Notes: a model not told the origin generated them from the letters alone. A stretch of DNA of 64,000 nt from Rallus limicola (GCA_022605955.1 JAKCOZ010000012.1:21857015-21921014); one strand, 5' to 3'. Shown: positions 26,534 through 40,792, counted from the first letter of the stretch. Program-made: numbers and translations.

Positions 26534-29500
26534 GTACTTTATATGAATCAGGAATATCCAGAGAAGCACTGAGCTCTGGCATTCACATGACAACCATTGC
26601 TCACATACAGAGGGATGTATTAAGCCCCAGAGGAGAAGTCACTCAACTGGAGCCTTTGGGGCTATCCCCCCTGCACTTCTTCCTTAGAGAGCTTCAGAAG
26701 CAGCTATTTTCACAAAGTGTTAAAAGAGTAGGATGCTGTGATACTGCGAGCAGGGCTATGGATCCCTGGCCAGGTGGCTCTGCAAGAAACAGATCTTGGT
26801 CTCCTGTGTGGCAAGCATGGAATGGGGGAGGGAAAAAGGAGAGAAAGCCGAAGACAATTGTGGTTTTACAGTGTCCTTTTTCAGCTTGCAAACTGGAGAT
26901 AAGAGCAGACAAGCTTTATGACGGTGTGGAGAAATCAATACATTTTTATTGATTCTTGTAGCTGCAGAACTCTCACCCAGCACAAGTACCGGGGTCAGAG
27001 TATGAGTACATGACTGTCCTGCTACACTACGAGTGTGCTCCTCAGAAGTCGTGCTATTTGATTCACCAAGGATGAAGTCTGCTCCATTACACAACTGCAA
27101 CAACAGCAGCTGACCCAGGATCCCCTCTCAGCAGGGAAAGTTAGGTGCTGCAAATTATCCCCTGCACAGGCCAGAAGCTACAGCAAAGCTAGTGGCAGCT
27201 GCTGCTGAAAGCACAGCTTCATGTAAGGAAAACACTTGCTTTACAAAAAGACTATATTCAAACAATTACACAGAGCTTATTGAAACAATGTACTTTAGAG
27301 TCCAAAAGAAAGAAGTCCACAAAGTTGCACAGGAAGAATGACACAGAAGTAGAAACATCAAAACAAATCAACTTGGAAAACTAGCTTGGTCCCACAGTCA
27401 AAGCAGAATGAAATTAAGAACTTGGAACAAGCATCTACTTTTGAAACAAAAGGAACTGGAAACAAAAAAAAACCAGTCAAAGGAAAATGAAATTTATGAA
27501 AACTTGAGTAAGAAAAATAATTGAAGCATACTTGTAAGGTTTACATTTAGTTTACATTCTTGTAAATCCTCCAAAAACATCTGAGGGAGGTTTCCAAAGT
27601 TGTTTTGATTTTGCAGAAACACTAATTTCCTTAATTGGCATTTTCAACTTCTCTTGGAACATTTCTGACCTGCTTCAACCCTTCTGAGAAGCCGTTCATT
27701 AGCGAAATGTGAGGTTCTGTTGCCATTTTCAGTTGCTGTGGAGATGTCAAAATGGTGTAAAACTTACTGGAAGGTCCTTTTAGTATTATGGCCCACCTTT
27801 GCAGGTGACATTTTATAGCTGATTCGATTGTGCAGCAATGGACCTGACCTTTGTGTCATGGCTTTCATTCCCCATTTCTTCTGCAGAGTCCATTACCGCT
27901 TGTTCCGAATTCCTTCAACTCTTCTCTTTGACTTTGTGTTACTTTCCACTTCATTCCCAGCCTGCACCGCCTAACACTCTACACCTGCTTTTGATGTCAC
28001 CAAATAGGGACAATGACTATAAAGTTATTTCCCTTTACAAGTCAAACCTGGAAGGTCTCTCTGTTGTTGTTCATTCTATTTCCATTGCTGGTGTAAGTGT
28101 CCTTGTTGTTTTTCCCACTAGTGAAGAAAGGGCAAATGTCATATTCACTGAAGCAAAGACTTTGCTTTGAAGCGGTATTGATTTTTCCTTTTCCCTTCTG
28201 AAGCTTTGCCAGGCTCCATAAAAGCGTGTCTCTTGTTCAGAAACTCTTTGGACTGAGAGACAACAGGGGCAGCAGAACCAGCGGGGCGCAGGGGGAAGTT
28301 CGGGCATCTGGTGGAGAATGACAATTATGACAGCAGCTAGAAAAAGAGAGAGGTCATTTTATTTTTAACTCTACTGTGAGAACAATCGTGGATCAGAACA
28401 AAGACAAATGGGAAACACAGCTTTAATTCCAACTTATGATTCCTCCTTGTCTAAACCTTAATATGGACATTTCTTTGGGCTACAGCTGTTGGCAATGAGA
28501 CAGTGACCACCAGAAACAACATTTTGGCCAGAGGCTTCACCACAAAGGTGACAACAGGATGACTTTCTGGCATGAGGCTATAAAGATATGAGCCTTACAC
28601 TGCTCTATATTGGAGCAATAGCATCACATGGACCTGCAGAGAACTTCTGAATGAAGGTCTAGTGCTGTGACAGGACTCCTCTTTGAGAGATCTCAGTTTG
28701 TTTAGAGATAGCTTGTGCAATGCAGAAATAACCACTAGCATTTAACTTACACATACTGCAGAGAACCAAAATGTGTTTCTCTTTCTCCATGTCATCTCTG
28801 TCTTTCACAGATTCCTTCAAGTCTATGACCATATACACTTATTTATTATCTGCATACTGGAGAGTCTCTCATTCTTAATGAGGAAATGGCTGCTGGCTTT
28901 AAGCTCTGTTTAAAGGGGATGCATCCCACCACCTCCAACACTCTTCGGTGGCATTTTGTTTATGCTGACTCAGAGGAGAAAAAAAAATAATCACTTATTG
29001 AAACATCAACACCACTTTTTGTCATGCTTCTGTATTTCTCAGAGCTGTCAGGCTGGGAGAGCCAGTCTTCCAAAGCTCATTAGATAAACAGCTGCTGCTG
29101 GAACTGCATGTAAAATTACAGTGGCTGCCTTTTGCAGAGTAGGTCAAGTAATAATTATACTGGATTTTCCTACAGTTCTTGGGTTTTGTAAAATTAGTAC
29201 CTACTACCAGGAATGAAGTAACAGAAAGAAGAATCATTTCTCATGCTATTGAGTATGGTCTCATCCTCCTAAGAAGTCAAGCCTCATGCCTGCCTCTCTC
29301 AGATTTTCCTATTCAGTCCCATCTCCTGCTCAAAAAGTTCTTTAAAACCTAAAAATCCATAAAATTGTTTCCAAATTCCCAGCTATTTTGAGATCTGTGC
29401 ATATGCGACAGCTGGAAATGAGACTTTTTAAACACCTGTGAAAAAAACTGTTATGAACAGCAATGAGAGGGTGCTTTTGATTAAAGGATGTTTTCTGCTA

Positions 29501-32500
29501 CTCATTTGTAAGGGAAGTGATTCACTAAGTGCCTTCTGAAAACTGTCCTCATACTGAATACAAGGAAAATGCTCTGCGGTCACCAGGGCTTACAGGAATA
29601 GCTTGAGCACCCACCAGCACTGCCAGCTTTGGTACCGACCTGCACTTTGCACATTAGCACCATGCCAGCTGGTGATAGCACTTGTCAGTGTGTTTCAGCC
29701 TCCCCCCACACAACCATCACTAGCCCCTGCCTTTTCTTCCCCCACAGAACCAGCTGCACCTGTCAATGCAATTTTACAGCCTCTTTCTCCAAGGATAGGG
29801 AGGATCTTAAAACCGTGACACCCCACACAGGGGAAGAGAAGCATAGCTGATACTGTTTGCCCCATCAGGACCCAAGCACAGCAAGTAATAAATACACAGG
29901 AGCTATCGCAGTGTCGTGGGTCAGCTTTGACTTCACAGAGTTTCCTGCAATACGCTTCAGGGCACATCACACTGTTGACTTCTGCACCGGTGTTACCCAT
30001 CCAGTTCTCCATGTACATTTGTTTTCATTATTTCTGTCCCCTCCTGCTGTTTTTTCTGACAAGCTTGGGATCTGAAAGCTGCTTTTCCAGACCTTTAAGT
30101 AACAACCCATCATCAGCAGTACTGCGTATGGAGGGCTGCAGCTTGAATTTGTTTTCACAAAAGGCACATCACAAGACCTGCCTAATCAGCAGTTACCTAG
30201 TTTGCTCACACCAGACAGAGTCAATTTACAGACCGTGCCTGCTGTTGACCCTGCTGTCTGCTCTGGGTTATTTCAGTCTGCCTCCACTTTTTAAAATCAA
30301 ATGTTAGTATTTTTAATTGCTGGTTTTAACTCTTGCCTAATTGGGCACAAGCTCATGCTGTTACACACCTCTCCAAGGCAAGAACGGGTGACCACACATA
30401 TAGTGGCTAAACTGGGGTTCCTGGTAGTAACAAAATGGATTTTTACCATTCTGGTGCCACCTATCATCCATGGATCATTGAATGACAAAGGTCAGGTACT
30501 GCTGTTCCCCTGCTACCCCTGCCCAGTTTACCATCGTGCTTGGGAGGCTCCAGCTCTGGGAATGATGCCTTATAAGACCAACAGTTAATCCAAAGAAACT
30601 CTGAGGATGCTACTTGCTCAAGTTGCAGTCAAATGAGGATTTTACCTAGTGGGTAGGCATCTCAGGCCTGCATCAGGTAAACGGTGAGATTACAGATCAT
30701 GATGTTTTATTGCTATTCTTGCTTTTCATTGTTGAAGGTATATGAAGTTAAACTGATTCATTCTGATCAAAAACTGCAATATGATTTTGCAATATTTGTG
30801 AAGAAACACAGGCTATCTTTCTATATATTAAATAAAATATTATTAAATTGGTTGAAAGAAAAGAAAAAAGGTTTCTCTTTTTTTTTAATTGAGAAAAAAA
30901 TGACTGGTGAGATTGTTACAGCAATTTTTTCCCTTTGAGTTTTGAGTCTTTTTTTAAATACAGCTATCTCTAGTTGATCCCATCTTAAAAGTCACCTTAC
31001 ATTATGGGAGAAAAGCAGCCTGTTCTATGCAGTTTATTATATACAGTGCCAAAGTTTTTCAGTCTGCAAATTCCATATTCAGCCCCTTGTAGAATGATCA
31101 GTTTTCTCTGCCCATTACCAGGCTCTGACCACAGCAACACTGATCCCTGAGGGATGGACAGTCATGTAAACTCAGCACCCACCTGAGGGGTCTCAGGCTG
31201 ATCACAGAAAGATGAAGCTGAAGAAGCAGCTGCAAATATGCTCTAGTTTGGAAAGAAGCACCTGAATAACCTGCCTGCTGTCATCCAGGGTGAACCAAAA
31301 CCGCAGCGGGTCTGCTATTATGTCTGTGAGTTAAGGTCATGAGCAGGCCAACAGTTCAGATTAAAATTTTAGCCTCAGAAAACGTTTGCTGCTTTTTTTC
31401 CCTAGTGATTTTATCAAAATTTATTTGCTGTTTCTATTTCCTTAGCACACCAGACCACAGACCTACATCCATTACCATCATGACAACAATGAAAACCTGA
31501 AATAAGCTCTTTGGTTGCTTCTTCTTGCAGGATTTCAGTCTGATTGTGGCAAATGCCCTGTGGAAAGGTCCCTGATGGACTCTGTTGGGTTACAGCCACT
31601 TCACCTTACCAGCCTGCAGAAAGAGGTGCTTTCCTTTTGATAACCTTTCTTGATTTTTCTAGTGTGACTTTCACACCGCCAGAACAGCCAGTGGAGCTAC
31701 AAAGGATGCAGTGCTTGAGGTGTAAAGATGACTGTTTTACAGTGTGACAGTGTTTGTACAGGACTGCTGTACTCCAGTGTGACTTGCAATGACGAACTTA
31801 AAGGTCATGTGCATAACAGCCTCATAACTTCCTAGGGTTGTATGTCACTTACGTCAGCAAGGCAAAGACATTTTTAAACTCAGAAGTTGAACAAGAACAT
31901 CCAGGATTTCTTGTTTCATTAGCATATACCTATAAGAACAGAGAGAGAAATCTGTAGATGTTAACACGAAGCTAATTGCAGAAATGAACTGTCTGAACAG
32001 CAGCAGGGAAATTCCTGCTATCATGGATCAAACACAGGGTATCTCCCATTTCCTCAAAATACTCTTTATGAAAGCCAAATAAAACTACTATGCAGGTAAG
32101 CATGGTGCATAAGCTCCTTACCTGTTCTCAGGAAACACCACATATAATGCAAGACTGACACTAGGGACATGTAGGTAACATCACAGTATTGTAAAAGCTG
32201 CTTTTTGGCTGAACAGATGTGAACCATATGTAATCGTTCTGACCTTCAATCCAAGCAATTCTACTGGAAATGAAAGCCTGCTACATCGGGCATCTAGGTT
32301 AACTAGATGACAAGGGCTTGGCAAATTCCTCAAATAAATAAAAGAGTTCCTATAAGATATTAGAGTCAATGAATCTCATGAATGCTCACAGCTGTTCTCT
32401 GAAATTTAGAATTTCCCAGCTTTTTTTAGAGAAGCCTTATAGATCAACAGGGTGGATGTGCACTTGATGGTGATTACACCACAGGTAGTCCCCATTAGCT

Positions 32501-33515
32501 GGTGCTTTTCATATTGATCTCTCCTCTAAATGGATAATTTTAGTAGTTTCATAGGCAATGAAGCCATCAATACACGTCAGTTTTTACATCTCTTTGTCCT
32601 CAGTGTGTGGCAAATATTGCTATCAGTTTTATCTGCTTTGTTCTGTTTGTTTTTAGGTTTTTTGGTTAATCTGATCTCAACAAACAGCATGAGGTTCAGA
32701 GGTTTGAACAAATACAGCCAAGGCATTAATGTAACTTCTCTAGACACAAGTGAGCACATTTTGCATAGTTCTCTTCATAATACTAATGATTTACCAGACA
32801 ATAAGCAGTTCTCTCTCCAATAAAGTAAGTTTGCAATGATTTAAATGGATTATTTCTCTAAAGTGTGTTTTTATAGATCTTGTGGTCTGAAGCGCTTGTC
32901 AAATAGATGTCACTGACCACATGGAAATCTAAAAATACTCATATAAACCCTTCCTAAAGTGCTTGACATCAATCCATCTATTGTACATCTTCATGCTCAA
33001 CACAGGTTAAAATAGCACAGCTCACTGTGACATTGTAACTAGAGGCTGCTAAGCTGACAGAAATAATTTGTTACACTGCTTACAACTAATAACACCCCCC
33101 TTGCTTCTGGGCAGTTTTTGAAAACACAACTCATCCCTTTCACATGTGAACTGTTCCTATCACCTTGTACAGTCCTTCCACAAAGGTTTGAAGCACACAG
33201 ACGTGCTCAGAACAGGAAGGAGACAGAGGAATGTCTGATTATATAAAAAAGGACCCCACCACACCTGAGCAGGCAGCTAGGCTTTTTAAAGTCTAGCTAT
33301 TGTGTGTTAAATGCATCTAAACCCATGCTAACATCTGAGAAGACTTGGCCTACTTTATCAAAGAAGCTCAAGCTGACAAAACACAGCAGCCTCACCTGGT
33401 GCTACAAGAAGCCTCCATTTCTGTTGGTGTGCTGAGCTGCTTGGTAGTGGTTTGATCCCCAAAATTCACTCCTCTAGGATGGTCTTTTTCCTCCAGATCA
33501 TCTTCCCTGCTTTCT

Positions 33516-33533
33516 CCCCCCCCCCCCCCCCCC
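33516..33533 (+). repeat. Poly(C) run, 18 bases
   Basis: An uninterrupted C18, i.e. G18 on the minus strand, in otherwise AT-rich intergenic DNA. Confidence 0.97.
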
Positions 33534-34605
33534 AAGACATGTCTCTGTTCTGTATTCCCACTTCACTTACTCCTAACAAAGCCTACCCCTCACATAGTAA
33601 CATCAGGTGGAATAAAATAACATTGTAGAACTAACAGTTGTTGCAAACCAAATAACTGAATCTTATCTAGTAAGAATCCCAGACCAATTTACAGAGATGG
33701 AAGGAATAAGAAGAACAATCTCCATCCCTCCAAAGGCAGAATACATTCTGAAATGCATTCTGTGCTGCAGAAGCCATGTGCAACCTACTCTGGTCTTAGC
33801 TATGCTTACTATTAGAAGCTTTCTACACTAAAAAGTTTTTAAAGCAACAATCATTCATTACTTTGTGCAACTTTGGAGCTTTTGCTATTTAATTCTTATC
33901 ACTGCTGGTCTTATTCCTTTAGCCATAGGCACTGTAGTAATAAACAATGTGTGTGAAAAGCTATCATTTAGATCTATGTAACTAAAAATAATAGCACATG
34001 CATATAAAAAAATGCTTTATCTCATAAAAAAGATTTCAGAATGTCATAGCCAGTTAAGTGTAGCTGGAGGATATAAAGTACACCAAATTTTTTTAACCTA
34101 CTTTTTGTTCCTTCTTAGTCAATAGGGAAAACCAGATACCAGTAAGCTATGATTTATCCACCAACTTCTTTTACTAAAATCCACCCACTTATTAACTTCA
34201 GATAAGGTCTATTCAGCTTCCTTACACTAAGCACCTGACACTGGTAGTTAAACTTACAGAGAAAGAATTTAATTCTGATAACCTTCACCATCCAGCCAGA
34301 ACTCTACACTAAAACACCTCCCACAGTCATATCCAAACTACCAAGCCCTCCTTCTGCCCTTTGAGAAGGAAGGCAAAGGGCTGTTTCAAGTTAAAAAGCA
34401 GTAGAAAATTGGCTTTGATGCTCTGAATCTGTAATTCATTCCTTTCTCCTGTGGAAGGTGGTCATCTTTCTCAGGTGCAGTCAATGGAAATTTTGCTGCT
34501 TACTGCAGCAGAGTCAGCAGGAGCTCAGCTCCGTGGAGCAGCGGTAGTGTAGATACAGGCATCATGACAAAGCCCAGTTCGGAACAAAGGTTTTTATGTT
34601 TGCAC

Positions 34606-34635
34606 ACCCAGGAAAAACATACCCAGGAAAAACAT
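34606..34635 (+). repeat. Perfect 15-bp tandem duplication
   Basis: ACCCAGGAAAAACAT occurs twice in succession (34606-34620 and 34621-34635), followed by ACC as the start of a third unit. Confidence 0.97.
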
Positions 34636-35259
34636 ACCAATGCTTGTCTGAAGTTACGGCTTATTTCTGAATGCATGTGCTTGCTTTGGGTCAGGGTTGG
34701 CTTTTTTTTTGTGTGAAATTGCACCTCCAGTGTTGTTCAAAAGGAAAGATTGCCACCTGGCATGTATGTGAGGGTAATTCAGCGAGGGCTGTGAACGTCT
34801 TGGCACATGCCTATCATTATTTACTGGGGGGATTCTTGTACCTACCCACCAGCAACTTTGCTTGGTCATGCTAGACACTCGAGATTCTAGAGTAGATGAA
34901 TGTCCAGTCCAAACCAGAACAATCCTCCATGGTTGGGACTTCATAAGTTAATAGAGGAGCTTAGTGTCCAGAGTTGTTCTGTACCCAAACACTACTATAG
35001 AAAAAGAAATCATCTGTGAAAAGCTCCGGATATGCAACTACAAGAAAAACAAGATAAAGCAAAATTCCAATCACAAGGAACAACAAGACTGATAAAAATA
35101 AGCAAAGAAAGAGACATTTAAATTCTTTCAATTATTTGCATTTGTGGGAGACAGTAGTAACAATGATGTGAGAGGGACTGAAAATAAAATTTCACTTATC
35201 ACAGAAACAATTTTTTAAAAACCTACCAGCAAAACTTAAAAAAATTAAGAAAAATAAAA

Positions 35260-35270
35260 GGGGGGGGGGG
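35260..35270 (+). repeat. Poly(G) run, 11 bases
   Basis: G11 in an A-rich context. Confidence 0.95.
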
Positions 35271-35827
35271 AATAAATCATAACTGAAAGGATTGGCATAA
35301 TAGATTCATTGAGTAAATGATGAATGAGAGAGAACTAACTGCACCTAGCAGTAGTCCATACTGAAGCAACGCAATAAAATCAGAAACTTTCTAGTTTTAA
35401 AATAAACTCTCTGAATTGAATTGTAGAACGGAACCAGAAGAACCATGGGACAAAGGGGAATGCACATACACTCTTACAACACAGTCCAAATTCCAGTAAG
35501 CAAGGAGCAGGTTTAGGTTTAAGAGAAACTGAGCTGTTGAAAAAGGATTACTTGTTTTTTAAAACAAAGCTAATAGAAACCCAAATATACAAACATTACT
35601 AATATTTTATTAAATGTGACAATATAGGTTCCTTTTTCTCTCAAACATAGAAGAATTTACAAGTGTTTTCACACTTCCTTGGTGTGTCTCAAAGCTACAG
35701 TTGGGAGTGTTTTTTCTGGAGAAGTCTCCTCCTGGACAAAAGCTCCTGGTGGGCTGCGGCAATCACAGTTGTATCTTTTCCTGAGTTTTGTTGAGCCGTC
35801 AAAGAATCAAGATACTGGAATGTGCCT

Positions 35828-35935
35828 ATAGGGAAAAAAACCCTAAAAAACCCCACCACACACACAAAAAAAAAACCACCAAAAAAACCAGACAAACAAA
35901 AAACCCCAAACCCCCATATTAAGCTCCAAACCAAA
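35828..35935 (+). repeat. A/C-rich low-complexity tract
   Basis: About 108 bp almost free of G and T, made of A runs and C runs with a short CACACACA stretch. The minus strand is correspondingly T/G-rich. A 79-codon minus-strand frame across it is a composition artefact. Confidence 0.85.
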
Positions 35936-36510
35936 CTCTAAAACCCGGCTTGCTATTTTCTTCCTCTATTACTTTTTCTGTTCTCGGACACTGAAGTCAT
36001 GATTCATGAGAAGAAACAGTGGCTCATATTGTCTTCGTCTGCTGTGAAGAGCTGTGATGGTGTGCTCACTCCAGTTAGTGACTGGGGAGAGAAAAATACA
36101 TTTATGGCAAATTGATGAGTGTTAAAGAACAAATCAGCATGTAGTTTAACACGGGAGTCTCTACTAGCTCACTGAGACTAATTGGGTTTGGATGCTGCTT
36201 ACCTTTTTCAGTGAAGGTCCATGTTTCCACCTTCATGACATATCTCTAGACTTACCTGTATCCAAATGAATGTCAAATTTATTCATCTGCTTAGCCAGAT
36301 GTCACCACTACATAGGAGTAACCTTGTGAAAGTAGAAATAAACCACCATTGTACAATCATATCTTTATCAGTGATCAGTAAAATATTGCATGACTTCTAA
36401 AAATGTATTTGGAGATAAATGGACCGTATATTATTTTAAAAACCTTTTGTAGAGTCTTAATTGCTTTAAATTGCTTCTGAATTTATATCTACAAATTAAT
36501 GGATGAAATA

Positions 36511-36540
36511 GGTACCTCATACATCGGTACCTCATACATC
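36511..36540 (+). repeat. Perfect 15-bp tandem duplication
   Basis: GGTACCTCATACATC occurs twice back to back (36511-36525 and 36526-36540) without mismatch. Confidence 0.98.
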
Positions 36541-37894
36541 TCAACCTCCCAAACCGCTTCCTGCCAGGAAGTTCTTCCTCACCCCTCATTTTATTCCAGG
36601 GAACATTTATATTGAATGCATTGTGCTGGGTCTGGCCCATGACAGCTTTGCAGTCACAAGGTTTCTTTTTCTATCCTTACTGCTGATGAGATACAATCAC
36701 ACTCCAGCCCAGAGCAACATGACTCTGCTGACCCAGTGCTGAGACCAAGCTCACACGACCTGCTGAAAAATAAGGTATTATTTTAGCTGCTTTTGTGGTA
36801 TCACAGTGATATGTCTCTTCAGGCAGTATCTGTGTTTGGCCACCGAGTCTGAATACCTGAACATTCACTCTCCTCTTTGCTGAAACACATATGGATAAAT
36901 AACTCAAGGGGGTCTGGAACTATGATCAGGCTTTTAGAAGCTGTGGTCATAGCTGTTTAATTTTTATATGGATCACTCAGCAGTTCATACAGCTCTCTGG
37001 ATTGATTCTTCTTTTGGTAAAGCCAACAGTGAAATTCACATTAACTTCCACAGAAACCAAACAAAACCACCACACCTGAAATTTGTCTTTATTTTTTTTT
37101 TCTTCTTGGTTTTTCTTTTTTCTTTCATAATGTAGTTACAGTGCTATCCACTCACACAGTCTCCACAAACCTCTTGTTAATTGACCTCTAGTACTATCAG
37201 CTCTGGTTGCAAGTATTAGCAGCTTCCATTTGAAAAAGAAGTTACTGGGTCTTGGAGCTGTAAAGTAGAAAACCTGAACAATAACTGCCCAACCCTATGG
37301 ACTTAACTCCACATTTATTTCTCTTTTCCAAACGGCTTCATTCTAAAGCTAAGCTCACACTGAGGGGAAAATTCAAATGACAGAGAAAATCCAGCTATTT
37401 CTGTCCTGAATTTACAGCATGTGGCTCAGTTGTATGCCTCCTCCCATCATCCGGAATGAAGCAGAACAGAGCAGGCTTACAACTGCTGTAAAGTGTCATT
37501 GTGTCTTTGACATATAGGTCACCATATAGATTTGAGGATCAGACAGAACTGAATGTTCCTTTTTACAGATTTTTAACATAAAACTTACTATATAAGGTGT
37601 TAAGGCTGCAAAATGTGGCACAAACCTTTCCTTTGTATCAGAGTAATTACCAGGGTTTTGCGTTTTTTCCCAATTTTTTATGTAAAATACTTTTTTTCCC
37701 CCTCTGCATTTCGACCTTACATACAAATAGCTACAAGCATACTGTAAAGCACATTTCAGTGCCTGGGAGTGCTCATCTATCAGGCAGTTACACTCGTAAT
37801 AATTTCTGTGAGTGGGTGTTCATGTGCATGAAAAGATACGCAAAATTGGAAGGTGAGATGAGCCATGATGAACATTAAAGGTCCGGAAGCAGAT

Positions 37895-37995
37895 CGATAG
37901 CTGGTGTAAATTGTCGGGGCTTCATTGATTTCAATGGTCCTATGATAAATAATTCAGCTGGTGCTAGAACAATGTCAGCAGCTGAGCATCTGGTC
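37895..37995. repeat. Remnant of an ancient palindromic interspersed repeat
   Basis: AGCTGGTGTAAATTG (37899-37913), the near-palindrome CATTGATTTCAATGG (37923-37937) and CAGCTGAGCATCTGG (about 37979-37993) occur in the order seen in a MITE-like or SINE-like repeat that I recall as abundant in turtles and crocodilians. It is strongly decayed here. The family name was not verified. Confidence 0.45.
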
Positions 37996-40774
37996 AGTAA
38001 CGGCGGAGGGTGCAGAATGAGGTATCGGTGTTACCTCCACACTGAGCACTTTACTTTTGAACTGCCTCTGCATGGTGCAAAAAAGGTAAAATTCCATGTT
38101 TATTCACGCTTTTTAAGATCTCCTCTATTGACTGGAATAGCACATGTGGAGAGAAGGATGCATATATAGGAAGGCATTTTCTGTGACAAACAAATAGAAC
38201 AGCTTTTACTGTTGTGATGGTACTTTTCTCTTCAAATGGAAAAGAGAAAACATTTCAAGATACTGTATGAAAATTACTCAAATTTGTTGCGCTTCTATGA
38301 GGTTTTCCCATTCATCCACTAGCAAGGGAAACTAAACCCAGAATAGGCTTTAATCCACTATTTACGTACAGTTCTTAAATTCCTTGTAGCAATTAAAGCT
38401 TTTTAAAGAAGTGATGGTTTTGCAGGTGGTATGAATTACTGAGAATTATAATATCAACAAAAAGAAGCGAAGCCAGGGTGCTTATGAAAAATCTGTCTCT
38501 CAAAATTTTTTTCTAAACATTTTCCACCAGATAAAGTTCATTACCTTCTTCTAATCATTTCCCATTTCACAAAGTGAAGATTTTACTGAAATAAATTATA
38601 TAACAGCATTAACAGAACCTAAGAGAAAAGGGACCTTACGCAAGGCTGGTGGTTAATTCACTGATTCTGCTGCGTGGTACTCTTGAACGCCTTATCAAAT
38701 ACCACTAATTTCTAGTCTGCATACAAAGGTATTGATATCCCAGAATTAAATTAAATTAGAATGTTTAGACTAAAAGCCCATTCACCATGTTTCAAATTCT
38801 CCGCATGTATCTGGATGCCTCAGGACACCTTAATCTTTAAACACTATTATTTCCAATAGAAAAAGAGATCTTTTTTTCCATGTTATTTGGAGAAAGTCCC
38901 TTAGTTTACGGATAAAAAAAGCAGAACAGCTCCAACACAGGTTTTTTGACAAGAGCTCTGAATGAAAAGTAACAAAACCTCTGCAGGGAGTTTCCTGTTA
39001 ATCTAATTTATTTGGGATTGCATTTTCACAATAATAATTAAATAATCTAATGCTTGCTCACATTAAAAAGCTAACACTGCAATGGTTCACTACTAGGAAA
39101 AAAAAAGAGGGGGGAAAGGCCAATATTTTAAACTACCACCACAGGAAAAAGCCAACAACTTACAAACATCAGAGGAACGCCATGATGTTTTGAGTTCCCT
39201 ATGAATTCAGTTGTTTCTCCCCTTAGTGAAGTTGGTAACAGAAATGCTGGTATCTTCTGTGCAGTGGTGTCTATAAATATGTAACACGGTTATTTGCTAG
39301 ACCTCTATTCCTCCTGGTATTAGAGCGTTTCAATAACCAAAATATCCAATAACTAAATTCTTGTGACATAGGAATCCACGTTTAGTACAGACAATGACAA
39401 CACCAACTATATTTTCCTGTGGAACGGTTCATTCAGGTGGTTCATCTGTGCCCTTCAAGTCTTCAGTGGGTGGAGAATGCCACATATAACCAACTGAGAT
39501 ACCATTGAGCAAATTGCGTTTTTATCGGCTTTATTTCTCCTAGAAATGTCAGCACAGCACATTATATTGCCTGTAATTTTAATAGATAAACGAGACAATG
39601 ATTCCATTGTTATTTTTTTTCTCAAAATGGTAGAATACATTTTCTTAAAAAGGTCTGCAAACATATTTACAAAAGTGTGAAAGCAATAAATGCAGGCTTT
39701 TTATATTTTAACTGAACTTCCAAAGACTGACTGATATCCTAATTTTATTGGAAATCTGGTCCAAGGACGATACAAGAAATTAAATACCACACTTGGTTTT
39801 GCTTTCTTGTAGGCTACCATGGAAAACAAATCAAACAGATAAATATTTTAAAAAAGAACAAACTTATATTCCATGAAGCACAATGAAGAGATTCCAAACC
39901 CATTTCCTATATTTTTTATTTTGTTTCAACTTTAAAACATCTCTTGGTCTTCCTTAATGTTGTGTTAAAATGTGGGACACCATCTTACTTCTGGAAAGCC
40001 AGCTGCTGCAATGTAGTTGTAAAGTAGCCACTAAAATATCATTCACAGTATCTGCATCACAGGAATGGACTCTTTTTTTGTTTTTTTAATAGGAGTGATA
40101 AAATTTGTGTTGTCGCCTTCATCTTTCACATTTTAAATACTGTTGGCTGACAGAAATAAAGTGTAGTGTCATGCTTGGTTTACCTAAATCATTTATTTTG
40201 TAACTAATAAAAGTAAACAATTACCAGATACTGTATATATAGAGATATATAGATATATGGCCACAAATAAACTATAGTAGAAAGTTATTTTGGTTTTGAT
40301 AAAGTTAAGAAAAGCACATAAAATCGTATTTCATGAATATCTTGTTTTATGGCCATCAATATTTTTGTATTTTTTTGTTTCATCAACATAGCAAAATACA
40401 ATCTTCCTATTAAACAATAATTATCAGATGGCAGACAATTCTTTTTATTGGTTTACATTGGCAGGTCACAGTCTAAAAGCACAACCACATCAGGCAGAAA
40501 TTGCACACAGACCGCCCTGGATTTTGAAGACTATTTTTTTATGCTTCTACCAGAAGAGCTTGATTTTAAAGTGGGGACTGCAACACGCACTAATTGAATA
40601 TATGTTGGATCTTCAGGTTTTATTAATAGCTAAATAAAATGACTGAAATTGCAGTACTTTATTTCACTTTCAGCTTCAGTTTTCACGTTTGTGCTTGATG
40701 TTAGCAAACACGCTTTGGACTTCCTAGCAATCATTTAAGAAAGTTCCATCACCCAAATAAAACCCAGGCAATTT

Positions 40775-40792
40775 AAAAAAAAAAAAAAAAAA
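40775..40792 (+). repeat. Poly(A) run, 18 bases
   Basis: A18 on the plus strand, i.e. U18 if the NLGN1 3' UTR extends this far. Confidence 0.95.

Larger units (their letters stand above)
7176..38199. other. Intergenic block between CpG island and NLGN1 3' UTR
   Basis: About 31 kb without any exon, RNA gene or intact transposon that I can support. Open frames are short and unrelated to known families. The block holds homopolymer runs, three short perfect tandem duplications, an A/C-rich tract at 35828-35935, a CTCF-like motif near 9.5 kb, paired ATCGAT motifs near 25.0 kb and one ancient repeat remnant near 37.9 kb. Functional enhancers cannot be recognised without cross-species alignment. 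Confidence 0.6.

Noticed and set aside
29603..30307. Cluster of overlapping 70-126-codon plus-strand frames
   Set aside because: They occupy different frames, contain no recognised motif and no splice pattern that would join them.
34750..34765. TGCCACCTGGCATG as a CTCF site
   Set aside because: Only the AGGTGGCA half of the core fits and the 5' half does not match; too weak to list.
35695..35934. 79-codon hydrophobic minus-strand frame (Phe, Gly and Val-rich)
   Set aside because: It is the translation of the T/G-rich complement of the A/C tract, so the apparent membrane segment is a composition artefact.
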